A stretch of 41,597 bases of DNA from Gammaproteobacteria bacterium (GTDB lineage: Bacteria > Pseudomonadota > Gammaproteobacteria > Arenicellales > Poriferihabitantaceae). The notes under the pieces are model-generated. The model ran no database searches and had not been told where the DNA came from. It worked only from the letters and a program-made list of their open reading frames with translations. Where the stretch lies: positions 1 to 41,597 of the forward strand of contig JAPOUQ010000004.1 of assembly GCA_026708585.1 (NCBI GenBank). The letters are read 5' to 3'. Of the stretch, positions 16,505 to 25,419 are shown piece by piece. The translations under genes were made by a program, and so were the position numbers. Positions within the stretch are counted from its first letter, which is position 1, and each line of letters starts with the position of its first letter.

Positions 16505-17215
16505 ATGAATCCGAGATCCGAAAAGAGATCAATACAGTTGTGCGTTATAGGCATTTATATTATCGCAGTTTTGATACTAGTATCACTTGGAACATGGCAA
16601 TTGACTAGGGGAATGTATAAAGCTGAATTGGAAAAGAAAATAGAGATGTCGAAGGATAGAACGATGGATTTACAGACTGCACCGAAGAACTGGAATGATT
16701 TAAATTATAGAGAGGTTAGATTGATGGGTAAACCAGATAGTAAAGGAATGATGCTACTCGACAATCGAATATACCAAGGGCGGGTCGGATATGAAGTGAT
16801 TGTTCCTTTTGTGCTTCAAGATCAAAGTGCAATTGTTTTGCTGAACAGGGGCTGGATATCTAGAGAGCAAGCTAATCATCTTGAGGATGATGTGATCATC
16901 AAAGATATGCAAATTATCGGACAGTTATATTTACCAAAAACTGGTTTGAAATTGGTTGATACCATATTGGCGAGAGACCAATGGCCTCGAGTTATAGCGT
17001 ATCTCGATATTCCAAGTCTTTCTTATGAGTTAGAAATCTCCCTTGCTCCAGCAGTTGTGGTGCTAGACTCAACGAATGATTATGCTTTTGAAAAAATATG
17101 GCAACCTTATGTGATGAGTCCCGTTCGACATTATGGCTATGCTGTGCAATGGTGGGGACTTGCGCTGGTTTTGTTAATCTTTGGGTGGATCTGGAAATTC
17201 CGAATACAAAAATAA
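16505..17215 (+). CDS. SURF1 family cytochrome oxidase biogenesis protein
   Basis: This 236-residue SURF1/Shy1-like protein assists insertion of haem a into subunit I. It has an N-terminal and a C-terminal membrane helix (residues about 12-30 and 211-231) with a periplasmic domain between them. Family marks are LGTWQL after helix 1, LLDNR with GRVGYEVIVPF, and the VLLNRGWI motif. The C-terminal HYGYAVQWWGLAL is also characteristic. It is followed four bases later by a Sco-like gene. Confidence 0.92.
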   Translation: MNPRSEKRSIQLCVIGIYIIAVLILVSLGTWQLTRGMYKAELEKKIEMSKDRTMDLQTAPKNWNDLNYREVRLMGKPDSKGMMLLDNRIYQGRVGYEVIVPFVLQDQSAIVLLNRGWISREQANHLEDDVIIKDMQIIGQLYLPKTGLKLVDTILARDQWPRVIAYLDIPSLSYELEISLAPAVVVLDSTNDYAFEKIWQPYVMSPVRHYGYAVQWWGLALVLLIFGWIWKFRIQK

Positions 17216-17219
17216 CGTA

Positions 17220-17840
17220 ATGGATAAAGTCAAAAAAGAATCGTTAAATTCAGCAAACAGAGGCCTGTCAAGAACCAAAGCGGCAATCTTGATTATGCTA
17301 TTTCTTGGACCACTGCTTGGTGCATTTCTCTGGTATTACGGATTGAATGCAAAACTAGTTCCAGATCAGATCAATAACTCCCCCCTAGTTCATCCCCCGA
17401 TCTCGCTTCAAGAATTTGCGAATCCAAAACATGGAGGTGCATCGTTTACCTTAGCAGATTTAAAACGAAAATGGACAATCGTGCATATTGTCGATGAAGA
17501 TTGCAATATGAACTGTGAAATGTTTCTCTATAATACTCGGCAAGTACGCCTTGCTGTGGGGAGAGATGTACATCGAATTACCAGACTAATCGTGATTGAG
17601 GATTTAGAAACGGTAGAGTGGTTTCGGTCAGAACATCCGGATGCGATATTGATTATGGATGCAGAAAGTGGGATAGAAGATCAGTTAGATTCAATTTACC
17701 AGACACTGGATCCCAGCATAAAATATGCTTTATTAATCGACCCACTTGGAAATGTCATGATGGCTATACCAAATGATTTGCCCCCCAAGTTATTGTTGAA
17801 GGACCTGAAAAAACTCCTCAAACTGTCTCGGATTGGTTAG
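17220..17840 (+). CDS. Sco/thioredoxin-fold-like membrane-anchored oxidase assembly protein
   Basis: This 206-residue protein has one N-terminal membrane helix (residues about 23-45) and a periplasmic thioredoxin-like domain. After the core strand KWTIVHIVDE comes DCNMNC, a Cys-x3-Cys pair in the position of the copper-binding CxxxC of Sco1. The following MFLYNTRQVRLAVGRDVHRITRL block matches the uncharacterised proteins usually encoded between SURF1 and ctaA in gammaproteobacterial oxidase clusters. A copper or redox role is inferred. The start ATG lies 5 bases after the SURF1 stop. The ctaA gene expected next is absent. Confidence 0.75.
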   Translation: MDKVKKESLNSANRGLSRTKAAILIMLFLGPLLGAFLWYYGLNAKLVPDQINNSPLVHPPISLQEFANPKHGGASFTLADLKRKWTIVHIVDEDCNMNCEMFLYNTRQVRLAVGRDVHRITRLIVIEDLETVEWFRSEHPDAILIMDAESGIEDQLDSIYQTLDPSIKYALLIDPLGNVMMAIPNDLPPKLLLKDLKKLLKLSRIG

Positions 17841-17869
17841 AAGAAATGTAAATATTCGGCAATCCTTCT

Positions 17870-18312
17870 GTTAGCTAGAAGCAGTGGTTTTGAGGATCAT
17901 TTAGAAGTGCCACGTTATGAACAGGTGCTGGAAGTTCCACAAGATCGGATTTGTCATTCTTGTGGTATGTCTTATGAGGCCATTTCAGGAACGGACGATT
18001 GTGAGGTACTTGAATATGTAGTGAAGCTGGTTGTGCGTTGGGTTCGTCGAACCAAGTATGCTCGGAGTTATCAGTGCGCAGAATCCCCATCGATCATGAC
18101 TGACGCGCCAGCTGATCGGGTGATTCCCTAGGGTCGACAAGGGTATCGGTTTGGACCGAAATAGTATTGCAGAAGTATGTGTATGGTCGTTTGACCAACA
18201 ATCTGTTGACCGAGATGAAGCATCAGGGTATGCCAATCTCGCCGAGTACGGTCTGTGATGTCTTGAAACGTTTTCCAGACCTGTTTCAACCATTGGTTGA
18301 GGAATTTCTGAA
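17870..18312 (+). pseudogene. IS66-type transposase remnant
   Basis: A transposase fragment broken by stops and frame changes. The first part carries a zinc-finger region of IS66 TnpC type: DRICHSCGMSYEAI, then DDCEVLEYVVKLVVRWVRR, KYARSYQC and the DAPADRVIP block. A TAG stop follows at 18129. After a frame change the text continues KYVYGRLTNNLLTEMK and GMPISPSTVCDVLKRF, the conserved Ky..hlPl-like helix and the Gi.is..tvc segment of IS66. The DDE catalytic domain is missing; the frame runs straight into a second decayed gene. No terminal inverted repeats were identified. Confidence 0.75.
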
Positions 18313-18315
18313 GCA

Positions 18316-18743
18316 TCAGATGAGCAAATCGTGGTCGCTCTCGGGTTCGGTGCCGCCGCCTGGAAGACCACACCCCGCGTTAATACATTGGCTGGAATCC
18401 CCAGCAGTGGGAAGCCAATCTGCACTTGTTCTTCAATCATGCCCGATATTTGATCCTGCCCTGGAACCATTGCCCAAATCTCGCCTCCCACCTGCTCGCG
18501 AGAATCGCTCGGGAGTTGCCCGATCATTGGTACAACCGCTATCGAATCCGGCCCGTACTGCTCGAAACCTTTGTCGATCATCGCTTTTCCGGAACTTGTT
18601 ATCACGCCGCAAACTGGATACACGTCGGTGAAACACGCGGACGCGACAAATGCTCAACCTCAAATAAGCCCACCTTACCGATCAAACAAATCTGGCTTTA
18701 TCCTCTACAATCGAACTTGAGAACAATACTCATGAACCCATGA
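18316..18743 (+). pseudogene. DruA-like (DUF4338) gene remnant
   Basis: This is the C-terminal half of a DUF4338 protein, the family that includes DruA of the Druantia anti-phage system. Homologues are also common near transposases. One frame gives SDEQIVVALGFGAAAWKTTP. After a frameshift near 18370-18385 the next gives GWNPQQWEANLHLFFNHARY, then LASHLLARIARELPDHWY, RPVLLETFVDHRFSG, AANWIHVGETRGRDK and the closing KQIWLYPL. The 5' half is replaced by the IS66 remnant, so it is not functional. Confidence 0.75.
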
Positions 18744-18892
18744 TCCTTGGTAATAGAGGATTGAATGAATATTTACGAAGAAATATAGTAGTTCTGGTAT
18801 TCTGACCGAAATCCATACCGGAAAACAGGTACACTAAGCGAGATGATTTTTGCGACAATTTTCTGGTCAGATTCAAGTGTAATCCTAAAATA

Positions 18893-20287
18893 ATGAGTAA
18901 GAAAGCCAAACTCTGGTCTGGTCGATTTTCCGAAAGCCCCAGCGATCTGATGGAGAAATTCTCCCAGTCCGTTAGTTTCGATAAGCGGCTTTACAAGCAT
19001 GATATTGCCGGCTCAATTGCACATGTTGAAATGCTTTCTGCACAAGGCATTATCGACGAAAAAGAGTCGGAAAAAATCAGCAAAGCACTCAAGGAGATTC
19101 AGGGTGAGATTGAGTCAGGTAAGTTTCTCTGGTCGGTAGATCAGGAAGATGTACACATGAACATCGAGTCTGCCTTAATTGAAAAGATTGGAGAAACGGG
19201 GAAAAAACTGCATACAGGTCGGTCTCGAAATGATCAAATTGCGACTGATATACGTTTATATCTGATGGAGGAGATCAATTGCATATGTGAGCTCCTAACC
19301 GACATTCAAATTGAATTGACTCGCAGGGCAGGAGAGGAATCAGGAACCATCATGTCTGGTTGGACACACATGCAGCCAGCTCAGCCAGTTACATTCGGTC
19401 ATCATCTTCTCGCTTGGAATGAGATGATAGATCGGGATTATCGTAGACTTCGAGATTGTTATGGACGTACAAATGAAAGTCCATTAGGCTCAGCAGCTCT
19501 CGCCGGTTCGGGCTATCCAATTGATCGGCAGATGACTGCATCGAAACTGGGTTTTCGAAAAGTGATGGTGAATTCACTCGATGCAGTATCGGATCGGGAT
19601 TTCGCGATTGAATTTGCTTCCAGCTCAGCGATATTGATGATCCATCTCTCACGGATTGCTGAAGAGCTCGTTTTATGGTCGATGCCCTCGCTTGAATACA
19701 TCGACATTGGTGAGAATTTTTGTACCGGATCGAGCATCATGCCACAGAAAAAAAACCCGGATGTTGCCGAGTTAATTCGCGGCAAATCGGGTCGTGCAAC
19801 TGGAAATCTGGTTACCTTGCTGATGATTATGAAGGCACAACCCTTAGCTTACAACCGAGATAATCAGGAAGATAAAGAGCCACTCTTTGATCAAGTGGAT
19901 ACCGTTAAATCCTGTCTTAACATTTTTCTGTCCATGTTGCCAAGCATTGAGTTATTTCCGGAAAATATGGCAAAAATGGCTTCGCTTGGACATCAGACAG
20001 CGACGGACCTTGCTGATTATCTTGTGGATAAAGAAATTCCTTTTCGTGACGCCTATCAAATCGTTGGTCGTATTGTTGCCTATACGGTACGTAACAACAC
20101 TTATTTGCATGATGTACCACTCAAGAAACTGAGGGAGTTTAGCGAAAAAATCGATTCGGACGTGTTTGAGAGTATCACGCTAGATGGTTCACTTTCGAGG
20201 CGCGATCATATTGGGGGGACGTCCCCAGCTCAAGTCCGAAAAGCAGCAAAACAAGCTGCAAGGAAAATAAAAGGTCGATCCGCTTGA
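18893..20287 (+). CDS. argH: Argininosuccinate lyase
   Basis: This 464-residue fumarase/aspartase-superfamily enzyme splits argininosuccinate into arginine and fumarate, the last step of arginine synthesis. The signature GSSIMPQKKNPDVAEL is near residues 280-295, with the catalytic Ser in the GSSIM loop. Other family blocks are GRSRNDQIATD, SGWTHMQPAQPVTFGHH and the C-terminal GGTSPAQVRKA. The start MSKKAKLWSGRFSE is the family N-terminus. The stop codon overlaps the TTG start of lptM. Confidence 0.97.
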   Translation: MSKKAKLWSGRFSESPSDLMEKFSQSVSFDKRLYKHDIAGSIAHVEMLSAQGIIDEKESEKISKALKEIQGEIESGKFLWSVDQEDVHMNIESALIEKIGETGKKLHTGRSRNDQIATDIRLYLMEEINCICELLTDIQIELTRRAGEESGTIMSGWTHMQPAQPVTFGHHLLAWNEMIDRDYRRLRDCYGRTNESPLGSAALAGSGYPIDRQMTASKLGFRKVMVNSLDAVSDRDFAIEFASSSAILMIHLSRIAEELVLWSMPSLEYIDIGENFCTGSSIMPQKKNPDVAELIRGKSGRATGNLVTLLMIMKAQPLAYNRDNQEDKEPLFDQVDTVKSCLNIFLSMLPSIELFPENMAKMASLGHQTATDLADYLVDKEIPFRDAYQIVGRIVAYTVRNNTYLHDVPLKKLREFSEKIDSDVFESITLDGSLSRRDHIGGTSPAQVRKAAKQAARKIKGRSA

Positions 20288-20496
20288 ACGTTTATCGATT
20301 CGTCTCAGTTCTCAATATCAAGACCCTCCTTTGCTGTTGGCTTTTCATTGGGGCGGTTTGTGCTTTTTTGTTAAGTGGTTGCGGACAAAAGGGGCCTTTG
20401 TATATTCCGGAACCGGTTGTGGATGTCTTTGAATCAGAGACAGAGTTAAAATCGGTCCCCGAAGAAGACGAGGAAACAAATTCTACCTCCAGTTAG
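20284..20496 (+). CDS. lptM: LPS-assembly lipoprotein LptM (YifL-like)
   Basis: This 70-residue outer-membrane lipoprotein has the diagnostic LSGCGQKGPLYIPE segment. The lipobox is LLSGC (lipid attached to the Cys after a hydrophobic signal); the GQKGPLY motif defines YifL/LptM, which helps the LptDE translocon mature. The C-terminus is short and acidic. The start is TTG, overlapping the argH stop as TTGA, so translation is probably coupled. The argH/lptM/lysA order is typical of Gammaproteobacteria. Confidence 0.88.
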   Translation: MNVYRFVSVLNIKTLLCCWLFIGAVCAFLLSGCGQKGPLYIPEPVVDVFESETELKSVPEEDEETNSTSS

Positions 20497-20576
20497 CCAT
20501 CTGTTGTGGTGTACGATGTGGAGAAGTTTGAGATCCAATCTCACTGCAGAATCGGTAATTATGGGGTTCCAAATTT

Positions 20577-21830
20577 ATGGATTATTTTCATTTTAGAAAT
20601 TCTTTATTGCATGCTGAAGATGTATCGATAAGCGATATCGTTCGGGATGTCGGTACTCCGTGTTATGTGTATTCGAGAGCTACACTCGAACGCCACTGGC
20701 ACGCATTTGATCGTGCTTTTGGAGATTATCCACATCGCATTCATTATGCGGTTAAAGCCAATTCTAATCTTGCAGTGCTCAATATACTCGCCCGAATGGG
20801 CTCCGGTTTTGATATTGTCTCGGGTGGTGAGTTGCTTCGAGTTATTCGAGCCGGCGGTGATCCTGCGCAAACGATTTTCTCCGGTGTCTGCAAGCAGGAT
20901 TGGGAAATCACCGAGGCTATTCAATCAGGTGTTGTTGCATTCAATATTGAATCGGAGGGAGAGCTTGAATCCATTTCTGAGATTGCCAACAGACTAGAAA
21001 TCGAGGCTGCTATATCGGTTAGAGTAAACCCAGATGTCGATGCCCGTACTCACCCTTATATTTCAACAGGCTTGAAAAAAAATAAATTCGGTTTTCCGGA
21101 AGAGCGTGCGATGGAGATTTATTTGCAAGCACGGGAGACTTCAGGAATCCGTATACGCGGGTTGGCCTGCCATATTGGCTCGCAAATCATCGAATTAGAA
21201 CCTTACCGAGATGCGCTCGAAAAAATCCTGGATTTTGTCGAGAAATTAGCAGTTCAAAGTATCGAGGTTCAGGAGATCGATTTTGGTGGTGGTTTAGGTG
21301 TGAGATACAAAGACGAATTACCTCCGTCTCCAGATGATTATGCGAAACAGATTACCGAACAAATGCAAAGCCGTGGTTTGGTGATTCCGATTGCGATTGA
21401 GCCCGGTCGGGCTATTGCTGGTAATGCAGGCATCCTGATTACTCGGGTGCACAGCTTGAAGAAGAATGAGCAATCAGCTTTTTGTATTGTTGATGCAGCG
21501 ATGAACGATTTGGTCCGTCCTGCGCTGTATCAGGCCTATCACGAGATTTTCGAGGTGATCGAAAATGGCGAGGGTCAGCGAAAAAAGTACGATGTAGTTG
21601 GACCAGTTTGTGAGAGTGCAGATTTTCTTGGTAAAGACCGAGAACTTGCGGTTCGACCCGGGGGACTTCTTGCAGTGAAGACAGTTGGCGCATATGGGTC
21701 CGTACTTGGATCAAACTACAACAGTCGACCAAGGCCTGCTGAGATCATGGTCGATGGTGACCAATTTCAGGTAGTTCGAGAAAAGGAAGACATCAGTGTG
21801 CTGATGCAAGGGGAGAATACCTTACCATGA
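20577..21830 (+). CDS. lysA: Diaminopimelate decarboxylase
   Basis: This 417-residue PLP-dependent enzyme converts meso-diaminopimelate to lysine. The PLP lysine lies in HYAVKANSN near residue 60. Glycine-rich phosphate-binding segments (GSGFDIVSGGEL, FGGGLGVRY) and the GRAIAGNAG motif follow. The active-site Cys of the partner subunit is in GPVCESADFLG. The C-terminal block AVKTVGAYGSVLGSNYNSRPRPAE is characteristic. In many relatives dapF and xerC follow lysA, but here the next 1 kb is decayed DNA. Confidence 0.97.
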   Translation: MDYFHFRNSLLHAEDVSISDIVRDVGTPCYVYSRATLERHWHAFDRAFGDYPHRIHYAVKANSNLAVLNILARMGSGFDIVSGGELLRVIRAGGDPAQTIFSGVCKQDWEITEAIQSGVVAFNIESEGELESISEIANRLEIEAAISVRVNPDVDARTHPYISTGLKKNKFGFPEERAMEIYLQARETSGIRIRGLACHIGSQIIELEPYRDALEKILDFVEKLAVQSIEVQEIDFGGGLGVRYKDELPPSPDDYAKQITEQMQSRGLVIPIAIEPGRAIAGNAGILITRVHSLKKNEQSAFCIVDAAMNDLVRPALYQAYHEIFEVIENGEGQRKKYDVVGPVCESADFLGKDRELAVRPGGLLAVKTVGAYGSVLGSNYNSRPRPAEIMVDGDQFQVVREKEDISVLMQGENTLP

Positions 21831-22251
21831 TCCTATAGATGTATCGATTCAGAAGTTCGGTTAGTCAATTGTTCAAGGGATTATCACTTTTTGATTTCAG
21901 GCTAAAAAGAACAGGGCTGATTCTTGACAAATATTCAATACTCAAGGACCAGTACCGCTAATCTATATTATGTTCAAATGGAATGTATAATCATCCCTCT
22001 ATTTGAGATTCAGACGATTCTACGTTAATTTTCGGATGCAAAGATATTAATATGAATCATAAATAGTCAAATATTGTTGTCTATACTGTTTATATTTGCC
22101 TATAATTTTTCTGAAACAATATGATAATCCAGAAAATCCTATTAGTGCGGTGTCGGCCGAATTTGAGATGCGTGTGGGGTTTGAAGCCTGTTATGATTTC
22201 TTCTATGATCTTGCTTCAGAATAATGTTGTTGTAATCATTGAGATTGGGTC
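21831..22251. other. Intergenic region, no gene seen
   Basis: This 420-base AT-rich stretch separates lysA from a DUF1640 pseudogene. I see no open frame with family resemblance, no strong terminator and no repeat here. The expected dapF homologue is not present even as a recognisable remnant. Confidence 0.4.
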
Positions 22252-22607
22252 ATGAACAAAGCTATTTCTTTTGATTAACATCGCTATGTTAAACGCTTGG
22301 TTAGTTCTGGGTTTGCCGAGCAGCAGGTTGAGATATTGGCGGATGAACAGGTCTCCTTGCTGAACACCAATCTTGCGGCCAAGTCTGATGTTTCAACCAT
22401 AGAATCTAGCATTGAAGCATTACGCGAGGAACCAAGGAGAGTATTGAAACACTACGTGAAGAAACCAAGGAGAGGATTGGAGCAGCACGGCAGGAGGCTA
22501 AGGCAGAACTGGCATCTGCACAAACCAGTTTGCTTAAGTGGACTTTCGCTGCACTGATTGCTCAAAGAAGCCTAATCGTTGCTCTCCAAACATATTTATC
22601 ACAATAA
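22252..22607 (+). pseudogene. DUF1640 coiled-coil protein pseudogene
   Basis: A decayed gene of the DUF1640 (CCDC90-like) family. From ATG at 22252 it reads MNKAISFD, then a TAA replaces a sense codon, then HRYVKRLVSSGFAEQQVEIL and ADEQVSLLNTNLAAKSDV as in intact members. Within the coiled coil a base is missing (GAGGAACCAAGGAG where the next repeat has GAAGAAACCAAGGAG). The rest reads on in another frame (AKAELASAQTSLLKWTFAAL, the C-terminal membrane helix). Two independent lesions make a sequencing error less likely as the only cause. Confidence 0.75.
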
Positions 22608-22893
22608 AAGTAGGATATGCCTGATAGCGCTGAGTTGGCTTGCTTTGTTCTTCAGCAATAAGTAAATACCAAGATAAAAAAACATCAAACCTCACGAATG
22701 CGAAAAAAGCAAGAAGATGACCTTGCTCAAGATATTTTATCCATCGTCTATTTACCGCCGTTATAGCTAATCTGTTTTTTTCAATCCACCAAACAAGTTT
22801 GAGGCGCTTGTCTAAATCACAATGATGAATCAGAACATGCAGATTTTTCAGACTAACTTCTTGGAGATTGAATAGATTATTTTCAGAACAGAG
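22534..22893 (-). other. Unassigned open frame without start codon
   Basis: This 119-codon minus-strand frame has no stop but also no ATG, GTG or TTG near its 5' end. The text includes LDKRLKLVWWIEKNRLAI and, near the end, QRYQAYPTFIVINMFGE, which resembles the cis-Pro strand of a thioredoxin fold. It overlaps the end of the DUF1640 pseudogene. It may be a 5'-truncated gene relic, or simply chance. Confidence 0.25.
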
Positions 22894-22921
22894 TTAGACT
22901 GATGAAGGATTTTTTGGATAA

Positions 22922-23821
22922 TCAATCGGGTTGAGAGTCGATCGGCACATGGCCAGTTGTTACATATTGGCGAGCCGTATCGCAATGCACTTGTTGATTA
23001 TCAAAAAAGATATCTGCGCCAAAGCATTTTAGAAATATTCCTTTCTTCATACCACCTAGAAAAAAACTCTCATCAATTCGGATATCCCAAGCACGTAAAG
23101 TTTTGATTACTCTTTCATGGGCAGGTGCAGAACGTGAGGTAACCAAGGCGGTTCGAATAGGTGAATCAGAATGCTCTTTCTGAATACGATGAAGCGTCCC
23201 AAGAAAACTCTTGAATGGGCCACCGGGAAGTGGATGATTGGCATTCTTTTTCTCGTGTTTTGCAAATCCATCAATTCCTTGTTCTCGATAGATTTTGTCA
23301 GATTCATCCGAAAAGAGCACGGAATCTCCATCAAAAGCAATGCGAAGTAAATCATCTGGATCATCTCTAGCCTGTGATGGAAGGATGGTCGCGGCAGCAT
23401 GTCCATTCAACAATGCTTGGCTGACATCTTGAGGGTCAGTTGAGAGAAACAAATCGGCGCCAAATGGTGATACGTACTTGTAAGGGATCCCACCAGATGT
23501 GAAGGCAGCTCGGGTAATATTCAATTGATAGTGTTCAATAGAATTGAAAATTCTAAGGCCGGTGTCGGCACTGTTTCGAGAGATCAGGACAATTTCTACA
23601 CATGGATATCGCTGTTCGTTTTTCGCTTGATTGAGCGCTAGAAATTTTTGAACCATGAGAAATGCCACCCCAGGTTCAAGGATCTCGTTTTCGTGTTTAA
23701 TTTGATATTCACAGTAGGCATCGACTCCTTCTGAAGAATAAACTTGATGGCTTTCCGTTAGATCGAAAAGCGCCCGAGAAGAGATTGCAATTACCAAAGG
23801 CTTTTCATGAATTCCTGACAT
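22922..23821 (-). CDS. 5'-nucleotidase (cytosolic, PF06189 family)
   Basis: This 299-residue protein of the bacterial 5'-nucleotidase family dephosphorylates nucleoside monophosphates. Family blocks are VIAISSRALFDL near residues 10-21 (the DxxxD-like start of a HAD-type fold), EPGVAFLMVQKFLALN, VEIVLISRNSADTGLR, IAFDGDSVLFSDESD (acidic metal-binding motif) and the C-terminal FFLGGMKKGIFLKCFGADIFFDNQ. It overlaps the aroE stop by 17 bases and is probably translated from the same message. No export signal is visible. Confidence 0.85.
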   Translation of the reverse strand: MSGIHEKPLVIAISSRALFDLTESHQVYSSEGVDAYCEYQIKHENEILEPGVAFLMVQKFLALNQAKNEQRYPCVEIVLISRNSADTGLRIFNSIEHYQLNITRAAFTSGGIPYKYVSPFGADLFLSTDPQDVSQALLNGHAAATILPSQARDDPDDLLRIAFDGDSVLFSDESDKIYREQGIDGFAKHEKKNANHPLPGGPFKSFLGTLHRIQKEHSDSPIRTALVTSRSAPAHERVIKTLRAWDIRIDESFFLGGMKKGIFLKCFGADIFFDNQQVHCDTARQYVTTGHVPIDSQPD

Positions 23822-24671
23822 GATGAATTTTGCTAATCAGTTCAATTACAGGTTTGGTTTGTGGGTGAATGCCATGCCACAAGTGAAATGAGACAGCTGC
23901 CTGTTCGACCAGCATCCCCAATCCATCATGGACAGCATAGGCTCCGTTGTCTAGCGCCCATTCCATAAAAGGTGTAGTCTGCAAGCCATAGACCATATCA
24001 TATGCTAGAGTATTTGAACGAACGCAAGTTGGCTTTAGTTCAGGCAATTGCCCATGTAAACCTGCCGCAGTCCCATTGATGATCAAATCGTATTTCCTCC
24101 GAGTAGTTTCCTCTATGGTTACAGCGCTAACTTTCTCACCGAATAACTCAGCCAAGTCAGAGGCTTTACTCATCGTCCTATTCGTTATTTCAATGCTTTT
24201 TGGGCAACATTCAATCAGCGGTCCAAGCACGCCTCGTACCGCACCTCCTGCACCAACCAACAATATTGATGATTCTTCAATAGCAAAACCAATATTTTGC
24301 TGAAGATCGGTAACCAATCCGATTCCATCGGTATTGTCTCCATATATGGTGTCTTTTTCTTGAAAACGAAGGGTATTGACAGCTCTGGCACTATCAGCTC
24401 TTGTGCTTAGCTGATTGCCTGTCCGAGTACAGAGTTTCCAGGCATCGACCTTGAATGGAACTGTAATATTCAATCCAGCTCCATTACTAGCTTGGAAATG
24501 ACTGACAGCCTGATTAAACCCTCCGTCAACCCGGATTCGGTCATATTCCAGATTAATGCTGGTCTGTAAGGCGAATTCACGGTGAATTTCCGGTGATCGA
24601 CTATGTTCGATCGGATTTCCCATAACAGCGAATCTGGTAGGTTTTGGCTTAAAATCGAATAGATCATTCAT
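23805..24671 (-). CDS. aroE: Shikimate dehydrogenase
   Basis: This 288-residue NADP-dependent enzyme reduces 3-dehydroshikimate to shikimate in aromatic amino acid synthesis. The N-terminal substrate site is AVMGNPIEHSRSPEIH near residues 15-30, and GLNITVPFKVDAW carries the catalytic Lys. The nucleotide-binding motif is LLVGAGGAVRG, and NRTMSKASDLA contains the NADP-recognising Arg. The C-terminal GLGMLVEQAA is typical. Upstream, a TPK-like gene ends 5 bases before the start; downstream, the 5'-nucleotidase gene overlaps it by 17 bases. Confidence 0.95.
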   Translation of the reverse strand: MNDLFDFKPKPTRFAVMGNPIEHSRSPEIHREFALQTSINLEYDRIRVDGGFNQAVSHFQASNGAGLNITVPFKVDAWKLCTRTGNQLSTRADSARAVNTLRFQEKDTIYGDNTDGIGLVTDLQQNIGFAIEESSILLVGAGGAVRGVLGPLIECCPKSIEITNRTMSKASDLAELFGEKVSAVTIEETTRRKYDLIINGTAAGLHGQLPELKPTCVRSNTLAYDMVYGLQTTPFMEWALDNGAYAVHDGLGMLVEQAAVSFHLWHGIHPQTKPVIELISKIHHVRNS

Positions 24672-24676
24672 GACCG

Positions 24677-25297
24677 TTATGTTCTATGTTGGTATTTGGT
24701 TGGAGTTTCAAAGATAACAAAAACCGGACCTTCGTTTTGCAAATCGATTTCACCATGACCAACATTGCTTAAGCCTAGTGAGTCCAATACTTGGAACTGA
24801 GTACGGTCCTGACACGGATAGTTACACTCACCATGTAAGGTTAACCAGGTATCTTTGAGGCACAGGATACTAAACAGACCATCTCTTTGAAAATTCCATC
24901 TCCCAGCAGTATAGCCGATGATAGTTTGCTCGAATTGGATTGTTGAGGGTTGGCTACGGTTTTCGAGAAATCGGTGTGCTGCACCTAGGTTGAATAATTC
25001 GTGGTCACGCCGTTCGCCCAGAAATCCATATAGGTAGACATTGGAAAAATGAGATGGAATGGCAGAAAGAGCATAAGCAAGATCGGAAAAATCCTTATTG
25101 ATCGAAAGAAGGATATCCAAAGGGAATTCCGATGAGTCGCCATCGCCTACAGATAGCCCAGAATCGTTGCAGCGGTAATTGGTCCCTCCATCGATGAATA
25201 AAACGGGTTCTTGTAGCGGGCCAGAGCGATATAGTGGTCCGATGATATTGATTGGGATATCAGATGGAAAATTGTTCAGATAATCGCTAATTTTCAT
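24677..25297 (-). CDS. Thiamine pyrophosphokinase-like protein
   Basis: This 206-residue protein resembles thiamine pyrophosphokinase, which makes thiamine diphosphate from thiamine and ATP. The substrate-side motif is FIDGGTN (34-40). The metal-binding motif is GDGDS (51-55), equivalent to the GDxDS of the family. The LYGFLGERRDHELFNLG block corresponds to the GxxGGRxDH...NL signature. The C-terminal LDSLGLSNVGHGE matches the ligand-binding tail. Overall similarity is weak, so specificity for thiamine is inferred. It sits immediately upstream of aroE. Confidence 0.6.
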   Translation of the reverse strand: MKISDYLNNFPSDIPINIIGPLYRSGPLQEPVLFIDGGTNYRCNDSGLSVGDGDSSEFPLDILLSINKDFSDLAYALSAIPSHFSNVYLYGFLGERRDHELFNLGAAHRFLENRSQPSTIQFEQTIIGYTAGRWNFQRDGLFSILCLKDTWLTLHGECNYPCQDRTQFQVLDSLGLSNVGHGEIDLQNEGPVFVIFETPTKYQHRT

Positions 25298-25419
25298 ATT
25301 GTGGGAGCATTATGAGACAAGTGAACCATTGTGGGATAGATAACTCGATTGATAGAGTTTGATGAAATATGTATTCACATGTACTTGTCTGTCGAAATAA
25401 TTTCGATTCAACCCAAAGA

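Noticed and set aside
17985-18623. Long minus-strand open frame (212 codons) opposite the IS66/DruA scar
   Set aside because: It is antisense to recognisable transposase and DUF4338 text on the plus strand, so it is a shadow frame.
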